In this document: piece after piece, positions 52,039 through 60,633 of the stretch
Numbering within the stretch: the stretch's first letter is position 1
Layout: each line of letters starts with the position of its first letter
From: Myxococcota bacterium
GTDB taxonomy: Bacteria > Myxococcota_A > UBA796 > JAFGLY01
DNA: 64,000 bases
Assembly: GCA_024276675.1 (NCBI GenBank)
Contig: JAJRWT010000064.1
Coordinates: 1-64,000, forward strand
Direction: 5' to 3'
Position numbers and translations under genes: made by a program
The notes under the pieces: model-generated
Told to the model about the DNA's origin: nothing
The model's database searches: none
The model's input: only the letters and a program-made list of their open reading frames with translations

Positions 52039-53220
52039 CTACCATGACATGAGACCGGGCGCCGCCGTTGCCATGCTGCCGCAGTAGCCGGTCAACTCCA
52101 CGTAGGCCCGGCCCGTGGAGTGGCCATCCACGGTGCCAGCGCCTTCCCAGTAACCCATGCCAGAATAGGAAAGCTCCTGATCTTCCATGGCGGGGGTCAC
52201 CACGTAGTGTTCGCCTCCCAGCTCCAGCTCCCAGCCCATGGGCCAGGTGCAGCCGGTGCTGGGGCTGGTCCAGGATGCCGTGGAGGTCACGTTCACCTGC
52301 GAAGCATCCAGTTCGGTGACGACGCAGTCTTCGTCGGAGAGGCTCGCACCCACCAGAAGGTCCGAGTCGTCGGCGTGGATCAGGTAGATCATGTACTCCC
52401 TGCCATCGTCGAGCTGCAGGGCGAACCAATCCCAACCCACCGACGTGGCGGCGTCCAACTCACCCCACTGGTGATCGAACCAGGCAGTACCTTCCACGTC
52501 GCGCAGCTCGCCGTCCACTTCCAATGTTCCAAGGGCGGACATGCGTTCACGGGAGTAGTAGTAGGTATAGCCTCCGAAATCGTAGGCCAGGTAGCCGTCG
52601 CCGTGCTGCAGCACCGGGGCCTTGGTGGCCTGGAGGTCCAGGTCAAGGGTCGAACGGTCCATCTCGCCGTGCAACCAGTCTTGCCCCCCGCCCCCCTCGG
52701 CGCTGAAGTTCCCCAGCGAGAACGAGAACCCCTCGGCGGGAGCGACGCCGTCGTAGAGGCTGAAGGCCACGTCGTATGAGAAGTCACCGGCATCGATGTC
52801 GGTGATGGCGTGGTGAACCATCAGCCCGGTCATGCCATATGCTTCCAGGATGAAGAACACGTGTTCGAAGCCGTACCAGCGGCCCTCGCCGTCCTGAAGG
52901 TGACCCGTCCAGTACCACCATTCCCAGGGGGCGTCGTGGGGGGCGTCGTCGTCGGGCAGAACGACGGCCCCTTCCGGCACCTGGTCACAGAGGTCGGAGG
53001 ATGCCGCGGTGTCGCCCGTATCTGGGTGGGGAGACCCGGTATCGCCCGACTCGCCACCCGTGTCGGTGCCGGAGCCCGTCTCCGGGAGTCCGGAATCCAC
53101 GGGCGTCGAGTCCGGAGGAGCGCCCGTGTCTTGCGGGATCCCCGTGTCGGGTTTTTGGGTGGAGGAACCACCACCGCTGCATGCACCCAGAAATGCAAGC
53201 GCCAGAATCAAGGAAGACAT
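52039..53220 (-). CDS. AttH/CrtC-like lipoprotein with lipocalin fold
   Basis: A 393-residue secreted lipoprotein: signal SSLILALAFLGACSGGG with the lipobox Cys at about residue 14, a Thr/Pro/Gly/Asp-rich spacer (TGIPQDTGAPPDSTPVDSG), then two lipocalin-like beta domains. WEWWYWTGHL, GTAWFDHQWGELD and WDWFALQLDDGREYMIYLI match the AttH / hydroxyneurosporene synthase family. Members are often encoded with ABC exporters (AttEFGH), and an exporter lies 119 bases away on the same strand, downstream in transcription. The start may be ATG 53220 (GGGGAA upstream) or ATG 53232. Ligand unknown. Confidence 0.85.
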   Translation of the reverse strand: MSSLILALAFLGACSGGGSSTQKPDTGIPQDTGAPPDSTPVDSGLPETGSGTDTGGESGDTGSPHPDTGDTAASSDLCDQVPEGAVVLPDDDAPHDAPWEWWYWTGHLQDGEGRWYGFEHVFFILEAYGMTGLMVHHAITDIDAGDFSYDVAFSLYDGVAPAEGFSFSLGNFSAEGGGGQDWLHGEMDRSTLDLDLQATKAPVLQHGDGYLAYDFGGYTYYYSRERMSALGTLEVDGELRDVEGTAWFDHQWGELDAATSVGWDWFALQLDDGREYMIYLIHADDSDLLVGASLSDEDCVVTELDASQVNVTSTASWTSPSTGCTWPMGWELELGGEHYVVTPAMEDQELSYSGMGYWEGAGTVDGHSTGRAYVELTGYCGSMATAAPGLMSW

Positions 53221-53263
53221 CGGATTCCCCATCGAGAGGTTTGAGGTTGGATGGAATGTACGT

Positions 53264-55078
53264 TCAGGGGGAAGGGTAGAGCCCGGCCTGGCGGAACTGT
53301 TCCAACACGACATCGCTGCGGTAGGGCAGGTAGTCGTCCTGGAGTCTTTCGCGTTCGGGAAGCCAGTTGTCCTGGAGGGTGTACAGGAGGAAGGGTTCGC
53401 TGCCATAGGGGCTGACGTCGCGCCGGTAGTCGCCCCATCGCGCCGATTCCGCGGCTATGGCGGGCTGGACCTGGTCGGCCAACTCCTGGAACCTCGAGAG
53501 TACGGCCTGGGCGCTGAGGGCGCCTCCCGCCGTGAAGTGCGCCTGGATGCGCTGGGCCAGGAGTACCCGGAACTGCTGGTTGTCCAGGAGTGAGCGGTAC
53601 AAACTGGCAGGTGAATCCGCGGAGTCAACGGATGTGATGTCCTGGTCCAGCTCTCGGAAGATGTTCTCGGCGTCCCAACTGAAGAACATGAAACCGGCGC
53701 CGTCCCTGTGCTCCCGGGCCGCGTACCAGTTGTTGCCGGGCCAGTCGTTGTTGCCCAGAAAGAAGTTCAGGATCATGTAGTCGGCCAGGTTTTCTACATC
53801 CAGGTACTGCTGGATCCGTTGGTATGCTTCGTCGCTTGCCAGCCCGGCCCCGGCTATTTGCATCATTTTGTCCCAGGCCTTTCGGTCTCCTTCGACGGCC
53901 TCGCCCACGACCAGGACGTCCCAGTCTTCGTCCTGGCTGCCCTGGTCCAGGTAGGAGACCATGAACGAGGCGTCGGGACGTTCATGGAGTATGTAGACAC
54001 CCCAGTAGAGTCCGTTCAGGTACAGGTGTACGTGCCGGCCGTGACAGGATGGCTGGCCCATGGCGAGTTGGGATTCCCTGGCGAACTGATCGCGGAGGTA
54101 GAGGGCGTTGCCTCGCTGGGAGGAGTACATGTGAATCCATGAGAGGTTGTAGCGAGCCCGAAGAACGAGGGTGTCGAAGCAGGAGACATCACCGTCGTCG
54201 AACAGGGGATAGCACATCCTGGAGGGGCCGTAGATCGACTTGAACAGCAGGCGGAAGGATTTCTTGGGGGACTTGTAGGGGTAACGGCTGGCCCCGCCGT
54301 GTATGCGAACACCGGCGTTCAACTGGTGGCTTTCACTGCCGTCCACGGGGATCCACTCCAGGGAGACGGGCCGTTCCCACTCTGGGCCTTCTTCGAGGGG
54401 CCATTCGTAGATGCCGTCGGCACCGAAGAGGTCCCAGGGGTCCATGACCAGGGACAGGCTGGGAAGTGCGGCCAGGGCACGGGGGACGAGATCCTCGTCC
54501 AGCGGATTGCCGGTGATCTCAGGGTCCATCTCGTAGTCGGCGGGAAAGCCTCCGGTGGGTTCATCCGCCCACCACCAGGTGGGGTAGTCCGGGGGGGCGC
54601 CCTGGTCCGGCACCAGTTGGGGGAAGATGAAGCTGTGGGTCACGGGGTCGGTGCATGTTCCCGGCGAGAGGCATATCGTGGCCGATACCGTGGTGGTGGT
54701 CGTGATGGAGATGGGATCGTCCGGGTGCTGGCCGCCATCCCCACGGGGATCGGTTCCGTCGGTGGTCACCAGCACCACGGCTCCGGCCAGGGGGCTGGTC
54801 ACCGAGAGAGAGAAGGGTTCGTAGAAGAGACCCCTCTGGACGGAAAATACCGGGCTCGGCGAGGCCAGCCGCTCCGGGGAAAGGGCCCCGCCCTGGGAGG
54901 TGTCGGCGATGAACGGGGTGGCGGAGTCCCGGGGAGCGGGCTCTGCGCTGTCCAGGGCGGGGAGCACGGCCTGATCCGGCGAATATGGGGCGTTGGAGGG
55001 GCAACCCGGCCACAGGGGCAGCATGATGGGGACAAGAGCCCGGAGGAGGAGAGCCCGGCGGGATGGGGCCCTGGACAG
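53264..55078 (-). CDS. CotH-family kinase lipoprotein, unusual start
   Basis: About 604 residues. A chitobiase-like C-terminal domain segment near residue 80 (VVLVTTDGTDPRGDGG) precedes a CotH domain: GVRIHGGASRYPYKSPKKSF, LVLRARYNLSWIHMYSSQ, NGLYWGVYILHERPDASF and the metal-binding MFFSWDAENIF. CotH proteins are secreted atypical protein kinases. The signal ends at the lipobox LWPGC. No ATG, GTG or TTG lies at a suitable distance. CTG 55078 would give an ideal Arg-rich lipoprotein signal; a GTG 78 bases further upstream would leave a 50-residue leader. The start is therefore uncertain. Confidence 0.8.
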   Translation of the reverse strand: MSRAPSRRALLLRALVPIMLPLWPGCPSNAPYSPDQAVLPALDSAEPAPRDSATPFIADTSQGGALSPERLASPSPVFSVQRGLFYEPFSLSVTSPLAGAVVLVTTDGTDPRGDGGQHPDDPISITTTTTVSATICLSPGTCTDPVTHSFIFPQLVPDQGAPPDYPTWWWADEPTGGFPADYEMDPEITGNPLDEDLVPRALAALPSLSLVMDPWDLFGADGIYEWPLEEGPEWERPVSLEWIPVDGSESHQLNAGVRIHGGASRYPYKSPKKSFRLLFKSIYGPSRMCYPLFDDGDVSCFDTLVLRARYNLSWIHMYSSQRGNALYLRDQFARESQLAMGQPSCHGRHVHLYLNGLYWGVYILHERPDASFMVSYLDQGSQDEDWDVLVVGEAVEGDRKAWDKMMQIAGAGLASDEAYQRIQQYLDVENLADYMILNFFLGNNDWPGNNWYAAREHRDGAGFMFFSWDAENIFRELDQDITSVDSADSPASLYRSLLDNQQFRVLLAQRIQAHFTAGGALSAQAVLSRFQELADQVQPAIAAESARWGDYRRDVSPYGSEPFLLYTLQDNWLPERERLQDDYLPYRSDVVLEQFRQAGLYPSP

Positions 55079-55214
55079 GTGTGATGGCCCACGGAGTTCC
55101 GGCGCTGAACAGGGGAGGTGGAAAATACCATGAGCCCGCTCCGCCCCTGGGCGGATATATTCCTGGTTCACAGGATTCTGTCTCTTGGACAACCAGTTTT
55201 TCACGGCGACTCCC

Positions 55215-57536
55215 ATGTATTCAATAGCATCTTTCGCGCTCCTGTTGCTCTCCTTCTCCACTGGATGGGCGTCCTCGGGCTCCAGCCCGGCCCACATGGC
55301 AGCGGCCATGGACCGACTGGAATCCAGCAGTCCCCGCCCGCTGGTGGTTCTCGTGGATCCGGTCGACGGCGTCCCGTCGCTGTTGCGTGGCTTCGAAGCC
55401 GGCCCCTGGCAGGGTGTGCCCGGCACTGTGGCCATGTCCTTCCTGGAGGACTACGGCGAAGCCCTGGGCCTGCGGCCGGAAGGAAGCTCCTGGGAGCCGG
55501 TTGCCACCAGGGGCGTTGGCGACCACTGGCTGGTTCGTCTTCGCCAGACCTACCTGGGTGTACCGGTGCTGGGGGCGCAGGTGGTGCTGAAGGTGGACCC
55601 GCGGGGCCTGGTCACCATGGTGGCGGGGAAACCGAAAATGCTCCGTGGTCATCTGCCCCCGCTCAACATTTCGGCGGAACAGGCATCCAGCATCGCCGTG
55701 GGCTCCATCTACGGCGAACCCGTGGCCGAGCCGGAGCCGGAGCTGCTGCTCAGCACCGACCCGTGGACCATTTCCCTGATCTACCAGGCGATGATCTACA
55801 CCAGGAACCCGGTGCGGGCCTGGCGGGTCAGGGTGGATGCCTCCACGGGCCGGGTCCTGGACTTCACCGATACAAGGAACCTGGCCCGGGGGCAGGCATA
55901 CGAACACAACCCCGTCAACTCCCAACTGGTGGACGTGGAGTTGGAAGGCCTCCCCCTGGACGCCGCGGAACTCATCGGCGACGACATCACCGTACAGAGC
56001 GTGGTGTTCGACGCCTTCGGCAACCAGGACTACCAGCACCTGGCCCAGGCCGACGAACAGTGGGACTTCTACTACGAACCCGACGACACCGACCAGATCT
56101 GTACGGATCCCTTCGTCGAGGTCAACACCTACTACCACGTCGCTTCCATCCACGACTACTTCCAGCAGGTCCATGGGCACGAGTACACGGGCCACTACGA
56201 CATCCTCACCAATTACCAGGAAAGTCCCGAAGAACCCTACGACAACGCCTACTCCGCCGCCGGCTACAACGGCGGCTACATCATCGCCCTGGGCCAGGGC
56301 ATCGTGGACACCGGCTACGACAGCGACGTCATCCACCACGAGTTCGGCCACTCCATCATCGACGACCTGACCGACGTGACCTCGGCCCTCTCCTACCCCC
56401 TGGGCTTCGACGAGTACGGCTTCAACGTGTCGCCGCACGCCATGAACGAGGGCATGGCGGACTACTGGTCATCCACCTTCAACGGCGACTCCCACTCGGC
56501 GGAATACTTCGGAAGCGCCTTCGGTCTCTCCTGCTTGCGCGAGCTGGACAACGACTACACCTGCCCCGAGGACATCTACGGCGAACCCCACTGGGACGGG
56601 CAGATCATAGGGGGCACGACCTGGGAGATCCACGAACTCATCGGTGCCCAGGCTGCCGATGAGCTGTTCTACGCGGCCCTGGGGCTCATGGCGCCGGCGC
56701 CTTCGTTCAAGGACATGGCCGAAGCCGTGCGCGAGGCCGCCGACGACATGTCGGACGCCGGCAGTCTCACCCTGGAGCAGTTGGACGGAATCGACCAGGT
56801 ACTGGAACGTCGGGGCTGGGATCGCTGCGGGCGCTGGATCGAGATGGGCGACGGGCAGCCGGAACAGGGCACATGGCTCGGAGCCGACCTGGTTTCCGAT
56901 TACCTGGGCGCCAGTGTCTGCGACCTGGGCAGGGCATTCGGCATCCTGTTTCCGCTGCCTTTCCAGTACAGCTTCACTACCCCACCCGCGTCCGAAGGCG
57001 CGCCGGAATCCCTGGAGATCCACCTGGAGCTGACCCCATACGGCGGAGGCAGCTTTGCCGACGAGGACCTTCAGTTCTCCATCTACATCCGCCGCGGCCA
57101 ACCCGTCACCTTTTCCGTGGCCAACCTGAACCAATGGCTGAGCTACGACTACGCCTACAACGACGGGGTCCAGGATTTCGATCTGGCCTTCGACTTCGAC
57201 GATGAACCCGACCCCCTGCTGATACCGGCCGGGGACGAGCAGCTCCCCCTGGAACCCGGTACCACGTATTACCTGGACGTGGCGGGCATGAACTGTGTGA
57301 CCACCGAGTTTTCCCTCACGGCCAACCTGCTGTTGAGCGAACCCGAAGGCGATGCGGCCGAGGCATCTTCCGGGGGCTGCGGCTGCACCACGATCTCCAG
57401 CGGCGCATCCCACCGCGGGGCCGCCGTGGTCATGGTCCTGCTGCTGGGACCGGCTCTGCGGGGCCGGCGCAAGAGCAGCCGCCGGGCCCCCTGTGGCGCC
57501 CCTCCCCTGACAACCACGACCCGAGCAATCCAATGA
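55215..57536 (+). CDS. Secreted thermolysin-like zinc metalloprotease with Cys-Gly tail
   Basis: A 773-residue protease. Signal peptide (YSIASFALLLLSFSTGWASS), an FTP propeptide (GVPVLGAQVVLKVD, VRAWRVRVDASTGRVLD), and a catalytic domain with the zinc motif VIHHEFGHSIID and the downstream Glu in HAMNEGMADYW. A C-terminal beta domain follows. The end reads SSGGCGCTTISS, then a hydrophobic helix and RGRRKSSRR, a MYXO-CTERM-like sorting tail. The start ATG 55215 begins the signal peptide; an upstream TTG frame adds ten polar residues. Its stop overlaps the next gene's start (ATGA), although the functions look unrelated. Confidence 0.9.
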   Translation: MYSIASFALLLLSFSTGWASSGSSPAHMAAAMDRLESSSPRPLVVLVDPVDGVPSLLRGFEAGPWQGVPGTVAMSFLEDYGEALGLRPEGSSWEPVATRGVGDHWLVRLRQTYLGVPVLGAQVVLKVDPRGLVTMVAGKPKMLRGHLPPLNISAEQASSIAVGSIYGEPVAEPEPELLLSTDPWTISLIYQAMIYTRNPVRAWRVRVDASTGRVLDFTDTRNLARGQAYEHNPVNSQLVDVELEGLPLDAAELIGDDITVQSVVFDAFGNQDYQHLAQADEQWDFYYEPDDTDQICTDPFVEVNTYYHVASIHDYFQQVHGHEYTGHYDILTNYQESPEEPYDNAYSAAGYNGGYIIALGQGIVDTGYDSDVIHHEFGHSIIDDLTDVTSALSYPLGFDEYGFNVSPHAMNEGMADYWSSTFNGDSHSAEYFGSAFGLSCLRELDNDYTCPEDIYGEPHWDGQIIGGTTWEIHELIGAQAADELFYAALGLMAPAPSFKDMAEAVREAADDMSDAGSLTLEQLDGIDQVLERRGWDRCGRWIEMGDGQPEQGTWLGADLVSDYLGASVCDLGRAFGILFPLPFQYSFTTPPASEGAPESLEIHLELTPYGGGSFADEDLQFSIYIRRGQPVTFSVANLNQWLSYDYAYNDGVQDFDLAFDFDDEPDPLLIPAGDEQLPLEPGTTYYLDVAGMNCVTTEFSLTANLLLSEPEGDAAEASSGGCGCTTISSGASHRGAAVVMVLLLGPALRGRRKSSRRAPCGAPPLTTTTRAIQ

Positions 57537-58213
57537 CACAGATACACCCCGACACCAATGTCCCGGTCCTGGAAGAACTGTTCATCGGTATCGCAGGGCT
57601 CATCGGTGCCGGCAAGAGCACCCTGGCCACGGCCCTGGGCCAGCACCTGGGACTGCCCGTGTATTACGAGCCCGTGCAGGAAAACGAGTACCTGGAAGAC
57701 TTCTACCGCGACACACGGACCTACGCCTTCGCCACGCAGATATACCTGCTCAACCGTCGATTCCAGCAACACCAGGAGATCATCTGGCGGGGTGGCGGCG
57801 GCGTACAGGATCGCACCATCTACGAAGACTCGGTCTTCGCCAAGACCCTGGTGCAGCAAGGCCTCATGGACCAACGGGACTACCGCACCTACCTGCAGCT
57901 CTTTCGCCACATGTCCAACTTCATGTGCAGGCCCAACCTGATAGTGTTCCTGGACATATCGCCCCAGACATCCATGGAGCGGGTCAGGCAACGCAGCCGC
58001 GACGTGGAGTCCGGTATCAGCATCGAGTACCTCAGGGCACTACACAAGGAGTACCAGGCGTTCATCTCGGAGATCTCGCGGCTCATCCCCGTGATCCGCG
58101 TGTCATGGGAGCAGTACCATGACGTGGAAGAGATGGCATCGGTCATCGAGCGCGAGTACGTGAAGGGCTCCTTCGTGCGCGATGTCCAGTGGACCCCCAC
58201 GCGCGCAATCTGA
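57533..58213 (+). CDS. Deoxynucleoside kinase
   Basis: A 226-residue dNK-family kinase: P-loop IGIAGLIGAGKSTLATALG, the substrate-binding Glu in YYEPVQENEYL, the DRTIYEDSVFA motif, and the lid arginines in RVRQRSRDVE. It phosphorylates deoxyadenosine, deoxyguanosine or deoxycytidine for salvage. The ATG overlaps the protease stop. The next gene, an HD nucleotidase-like hydrolase, begins 24 bases after its stop, so the pair probably act on the same deoxynucleotide pool. Confidence 0.93.
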   Translation: MTQIHPDTNVPVLEELFIGIAGLIGAGKSTLATALGQHLGLPVYYEPVQENEYLEDFYRDTRTYAFATQIYLLNRRFQQHQEIIWRGGGGVQDRTIYEDSVFAKTLVQQGLMDQRDYRTYLQLFRHMSNFMCRPNLIVFLDISPQTSMERVRQRSRDVESGISIEYLRALHKEYQAFISEISRLIPVIRVSWEQYHDVEEMASVIEREYVKGSFVRDVQWTPTRAI

Positions 58214-58237
58214 ATCCCGACACCAGGAAGGACCAAG

Positions 58238-58759
58238 GTGAGCTGGATCGAAACCTACACCGGACGACGTTTCTGGCCCCTGGCCCCCGACTCCACCGAG
58301 ATCGACATACGCGACATCGCCCACTCCCTGAGTCTGCTCTGTCGCTTCAACGGCCACTGCCGGGAATTCTACTCGGTGGCGGAACACTCGTGCCGGGTGT
58401 CCGCCATCGTCCCCCGCGAACACGCGCTGTGGGGACTGCTTCACGATGCAGCCGAGGCCTACATTTCGGATCTGCCCCGACCCCTGAAGGAACAGATGCC
58501 CGCCTTCAACCGCTACGAGGATCGGCTTCTGGCCGTCATCATGGAGCGCTTCGGGCTGGACATGCCCATGCCTCCGGAAGTGAAACGAGCAGACGACATC
58601 CTCTTGTCCACCGAGCTGCGTGATCTCATGCAGCCCATGAAAAACACAGCGCCACCGCCACTGGAACCCCTGGCGGAGAGGATAACCCCCATTCCCCCCC
58701 GCCATGCCGAAGACCTGTTCCTGGAGCGTTTCCGGTACTTGACGGATTCGGCAATATGA
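58238..58759 (+). CDS. HD-domain hydrolase (YfbR-like)
   Basis: A 173-residue metal-dependent phosphohydrolase. The HD metal site reads FYSVAEHSCRVS, then LLHDAAEAYISDLPRPLK, and the last Asp is in EVKRADDILLSTE. Its shape matches the YfbR/HD-hydrolase group that removes phosphate from deoxynucleoside monophosphates. GTG 58238 is preceded by AGGAAGGA. Cotranscription with a deoxynucleoside kinase gives a kinase/phosphatase couple. Confidence 0.88.
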   Translation: MSWIETYTGRRFWPLAPDSTEIDIRDIAHSLSLLCRFNGHCREFYSVAEHSCRVSAIVPREHALWGLLHDAAEAYISDLPRPLKEQMPAFNRYEDRLLAVIMERFGLDMPMPPEVKRADDILLSTELRDLMQPMKNTAPPPLEPLAERITPIPPRHAEDLFLERFRYLTDSAI

Positions 58760-58906
58760 CCCCATCCAAAGGCTCGAGGCGAGACCGTCCGGTCCTGGGG
58801 CTTGGGTTCATGGCACCTGAGATGCTACGCTTGACGCCTGCTCCAAGGATCCATCCTCCGAAAACGGCAACTACTTGAACGCCCATCCACAAAGGGGCTC
58901 CACACC

Positions 58907-60511
58907 GTGTCGATTCTTTTCATGCTTTCACTGCTGGCCAGCGCCGGGGCCCAGGACTCCGTCCTGCTATCAGCCTTCGAGGGCAGCGACCTGGTCACCC
59001 AGAGTGTCGCGGCGCGCATTCCAGTGATCCTTGCCCATGAACTGGAGGGGCGCGACGACCTGGACATCATCACCCTGGAAGACATCCACCAGGTGGGCGG
59101 ATGGAGCGCCGAAATATACATGGCCAGTTGCCCAAGGGGCCAGTATCCGGGCTGCAGCCTGGTGGTGGCCCAAAGCGGTGGCGCCCACTACGCCGTCACC
59201 GGCATGGTGCGCCCCGCCGAGGCATCCGAGGCCCAGGCAGCCGACGAAAGCCAGCCTCCCGAATCCCCTGCGAAGAGGGGCGATTCCCTGGCCGTGCAGG
59301 CTTCCCCACTGCCTGAGACCACGCCCCTGATCCAGGCCGAGGTGGAGATCTACCTGCTGGATGTCACCGGAGAAAAAGACCCGGTGGACCTGGTTTTCCA
59401 CTACGAGGCAAGCGACGAGGCCACCTTCACCCACGATGTGCTTTTCCTCCTGGACGAACTCATCAGCGGAGAAGTGGGCCAGGTGATCGACATCCGCAAG
59501 GAGCCTGAGCAGCCCCGTGACGACGGTGAACTGCAGGCCAGGATCAAGGAGTTGGAAGAGCTGGAACAGGAGATGGGCGTGGTGGAGAACCAGCCGGGCG
59601 GTGAACAGAGTGGTCCCTATCGCGAACACAGGGCCCGCTACTCCCTGGACCGGGTTGTCACCATGGAAGACCAACCCTGGGAAGACATGGGACTGACGCC
59701 ACGCGAGTACACCCAGTGGTGGAACAGCGGTTGGGACATCATCACCTGGCGGGAGATGAACGACGGCCGGTTGGGGCGGTTCCTGCTCCGGCCGCTGCTG
59801 GGAGCCACCTTCGGCTTCTCGGCGGAGCGCTACCACGCCCGCTATGCCCTGGAGCCCCTCAAGCTCACGGTGCAGGAGGTCTACGCCGTCCAATCCCTGG
59901 AGGCCGGTTTCGGACCAAGCCTGGGGCTCTCCGGCGGCTACGGTCTGTCCTCCAGAACGGAGATGGAGTTCGCCGTCATGCTGGAAGGGGGAAGCTACGA
60001 TACCGACATCGACCAGGAGATCTACCACTCCGAGGTGGACAGCATCGTGAGCGAAACCTCGTATACCAACATGCTGAAGGTCCTCCTGGGTGTTCGCTAC
60101 AGTCCACTCACCGGCCTCACCTGGCGCCCCATCGCAGGCGCCGGGCTCGTCTATGCTCGGGGAACGAAGGTAACTGCCCACGTGGACCTGCCACGCCCCG
60201 AGTTGCCGGTGCTCAACGCCCCCAACCTGCTGGCCGCCAGGCTCATGGGTGGAATGGAGTCCCGGATCACCCGTTCCATGGATTTCTTTCTGCAAGTGCC
60301 GCTAGACGTGATTGTTCTGGGCGGCGCCGCGCAGGTCCACGACGAAGGCGCCCGATACCTGGAGAACAAGGAAGATCCCCCCTACGCCTTCCCCCTGGCC
60401 GCGGCGCTCCAGGCGGGTTTGCAGTTCCGGCTGGGTGCCACGCCGGCCGGCCAGCCCTACGGGCAGAAGAACACCAGCGCCGAAGACGAGCTAATGTTGG
60501 ACGACTATTGA
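58907..60511 (+). CDS. Secreted protein, probable outer-membrane beta-barrel
   Basis: A 534-residue protein with signal MSILFMLSLLASAGAQD, a periplasmic alpha/beta domain (VAARIPVILAHELEGRDDLD), a Glu-rich helical linker (QARIKELEELEQEMG), and a C-terminal half of amphipathic strands rich in Gly, Tyr and aromatic residues that would fit an eight- to ten-stranded barrel. No family is recognised. GTG 58907 begins the signal. The next gene is convergent, separated by palindromic repeats. Confidence 0.72.
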   Translation: MSILFMLSLLASAGAQDSVLLSAFEGSDLVTQSVAARIPVILAHELEGRDDLDIITLEDIHQVGGWSAEIYMASCPRGQYPGCSLVVAQSGGAHYAVTGMVRPAEASEAQAADESQPPESPAKRGDSLAVQASPLPETTPLIQAEVEIYLLDVTGEKDPVDLVFHYEASDEATFTHDVLFLLDELISGEVGQVIDIRKEPEQPRDDGELQARIKELEELEQEMGVVENQPGGEQSGPYREHRARYSLDRVVTMEDQPWEDMGLTPREYTQWWNSGWDIITWREMNDGRLGRFLLRPLLGATFGFSAERYHARYALEPLKLTVQEVYAVQSLEAGFGPSLGLSGGYGLSSRTEMEFAVMLEGGSYDTDIDQEIYHSEVDSIVSETSYTNMLKVLLGVRYSPLTGLTWRPIAGAGLVYARGTKVTAHVDLPRPELPVLNAPNLLAARLMGGMESRITRSMDFFLQVPLDVIVLGGAAQVHDEGARYLENKEDPPYAFPLAAALQAGLQFRLGATPAGQPYGQKNTSAEDELMLDDY

Positions 60512-60535
60512 AAGTGACAGTCTGGCAGGCCCCGT

Positions 60536-60601
60536 GGCCGGCTGGAAGCCGGCCCCACGTGGTGCAGGATACCCACAAGGGGGCTGGAAGCCGGCCCCAC
60601 G
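60536..60601. repeat. Two copies of a GGCTGGAAGCCGGCCCCACG hairpin repeat
   Basis: The same 20 bases occur at 60540-60559 and 60582-60601. The first copy extends to a perfect hairpin GGCCGGCTGGAAGCCGGCC (60536-60554; 8-bp stem, 3-base loop). They fill the gap between convergent genes ending at 60511 and 60634 and could act as a two-way terminator or be a REP-like element. Confidence 0.85.
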
Positions 60602-60633
60602 ATATAGGGCTGTACGGTGCTCTGGGCACCAAT

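Noticed and set aside
55215..58759. Functional link of the protease with the nucleotide kinase pair through the ATGA overlap
   Set aside because: Overlap alone is common in this dense genome, and a secreted protease has no evident role with cytoplasmic nucleotide enzymes.
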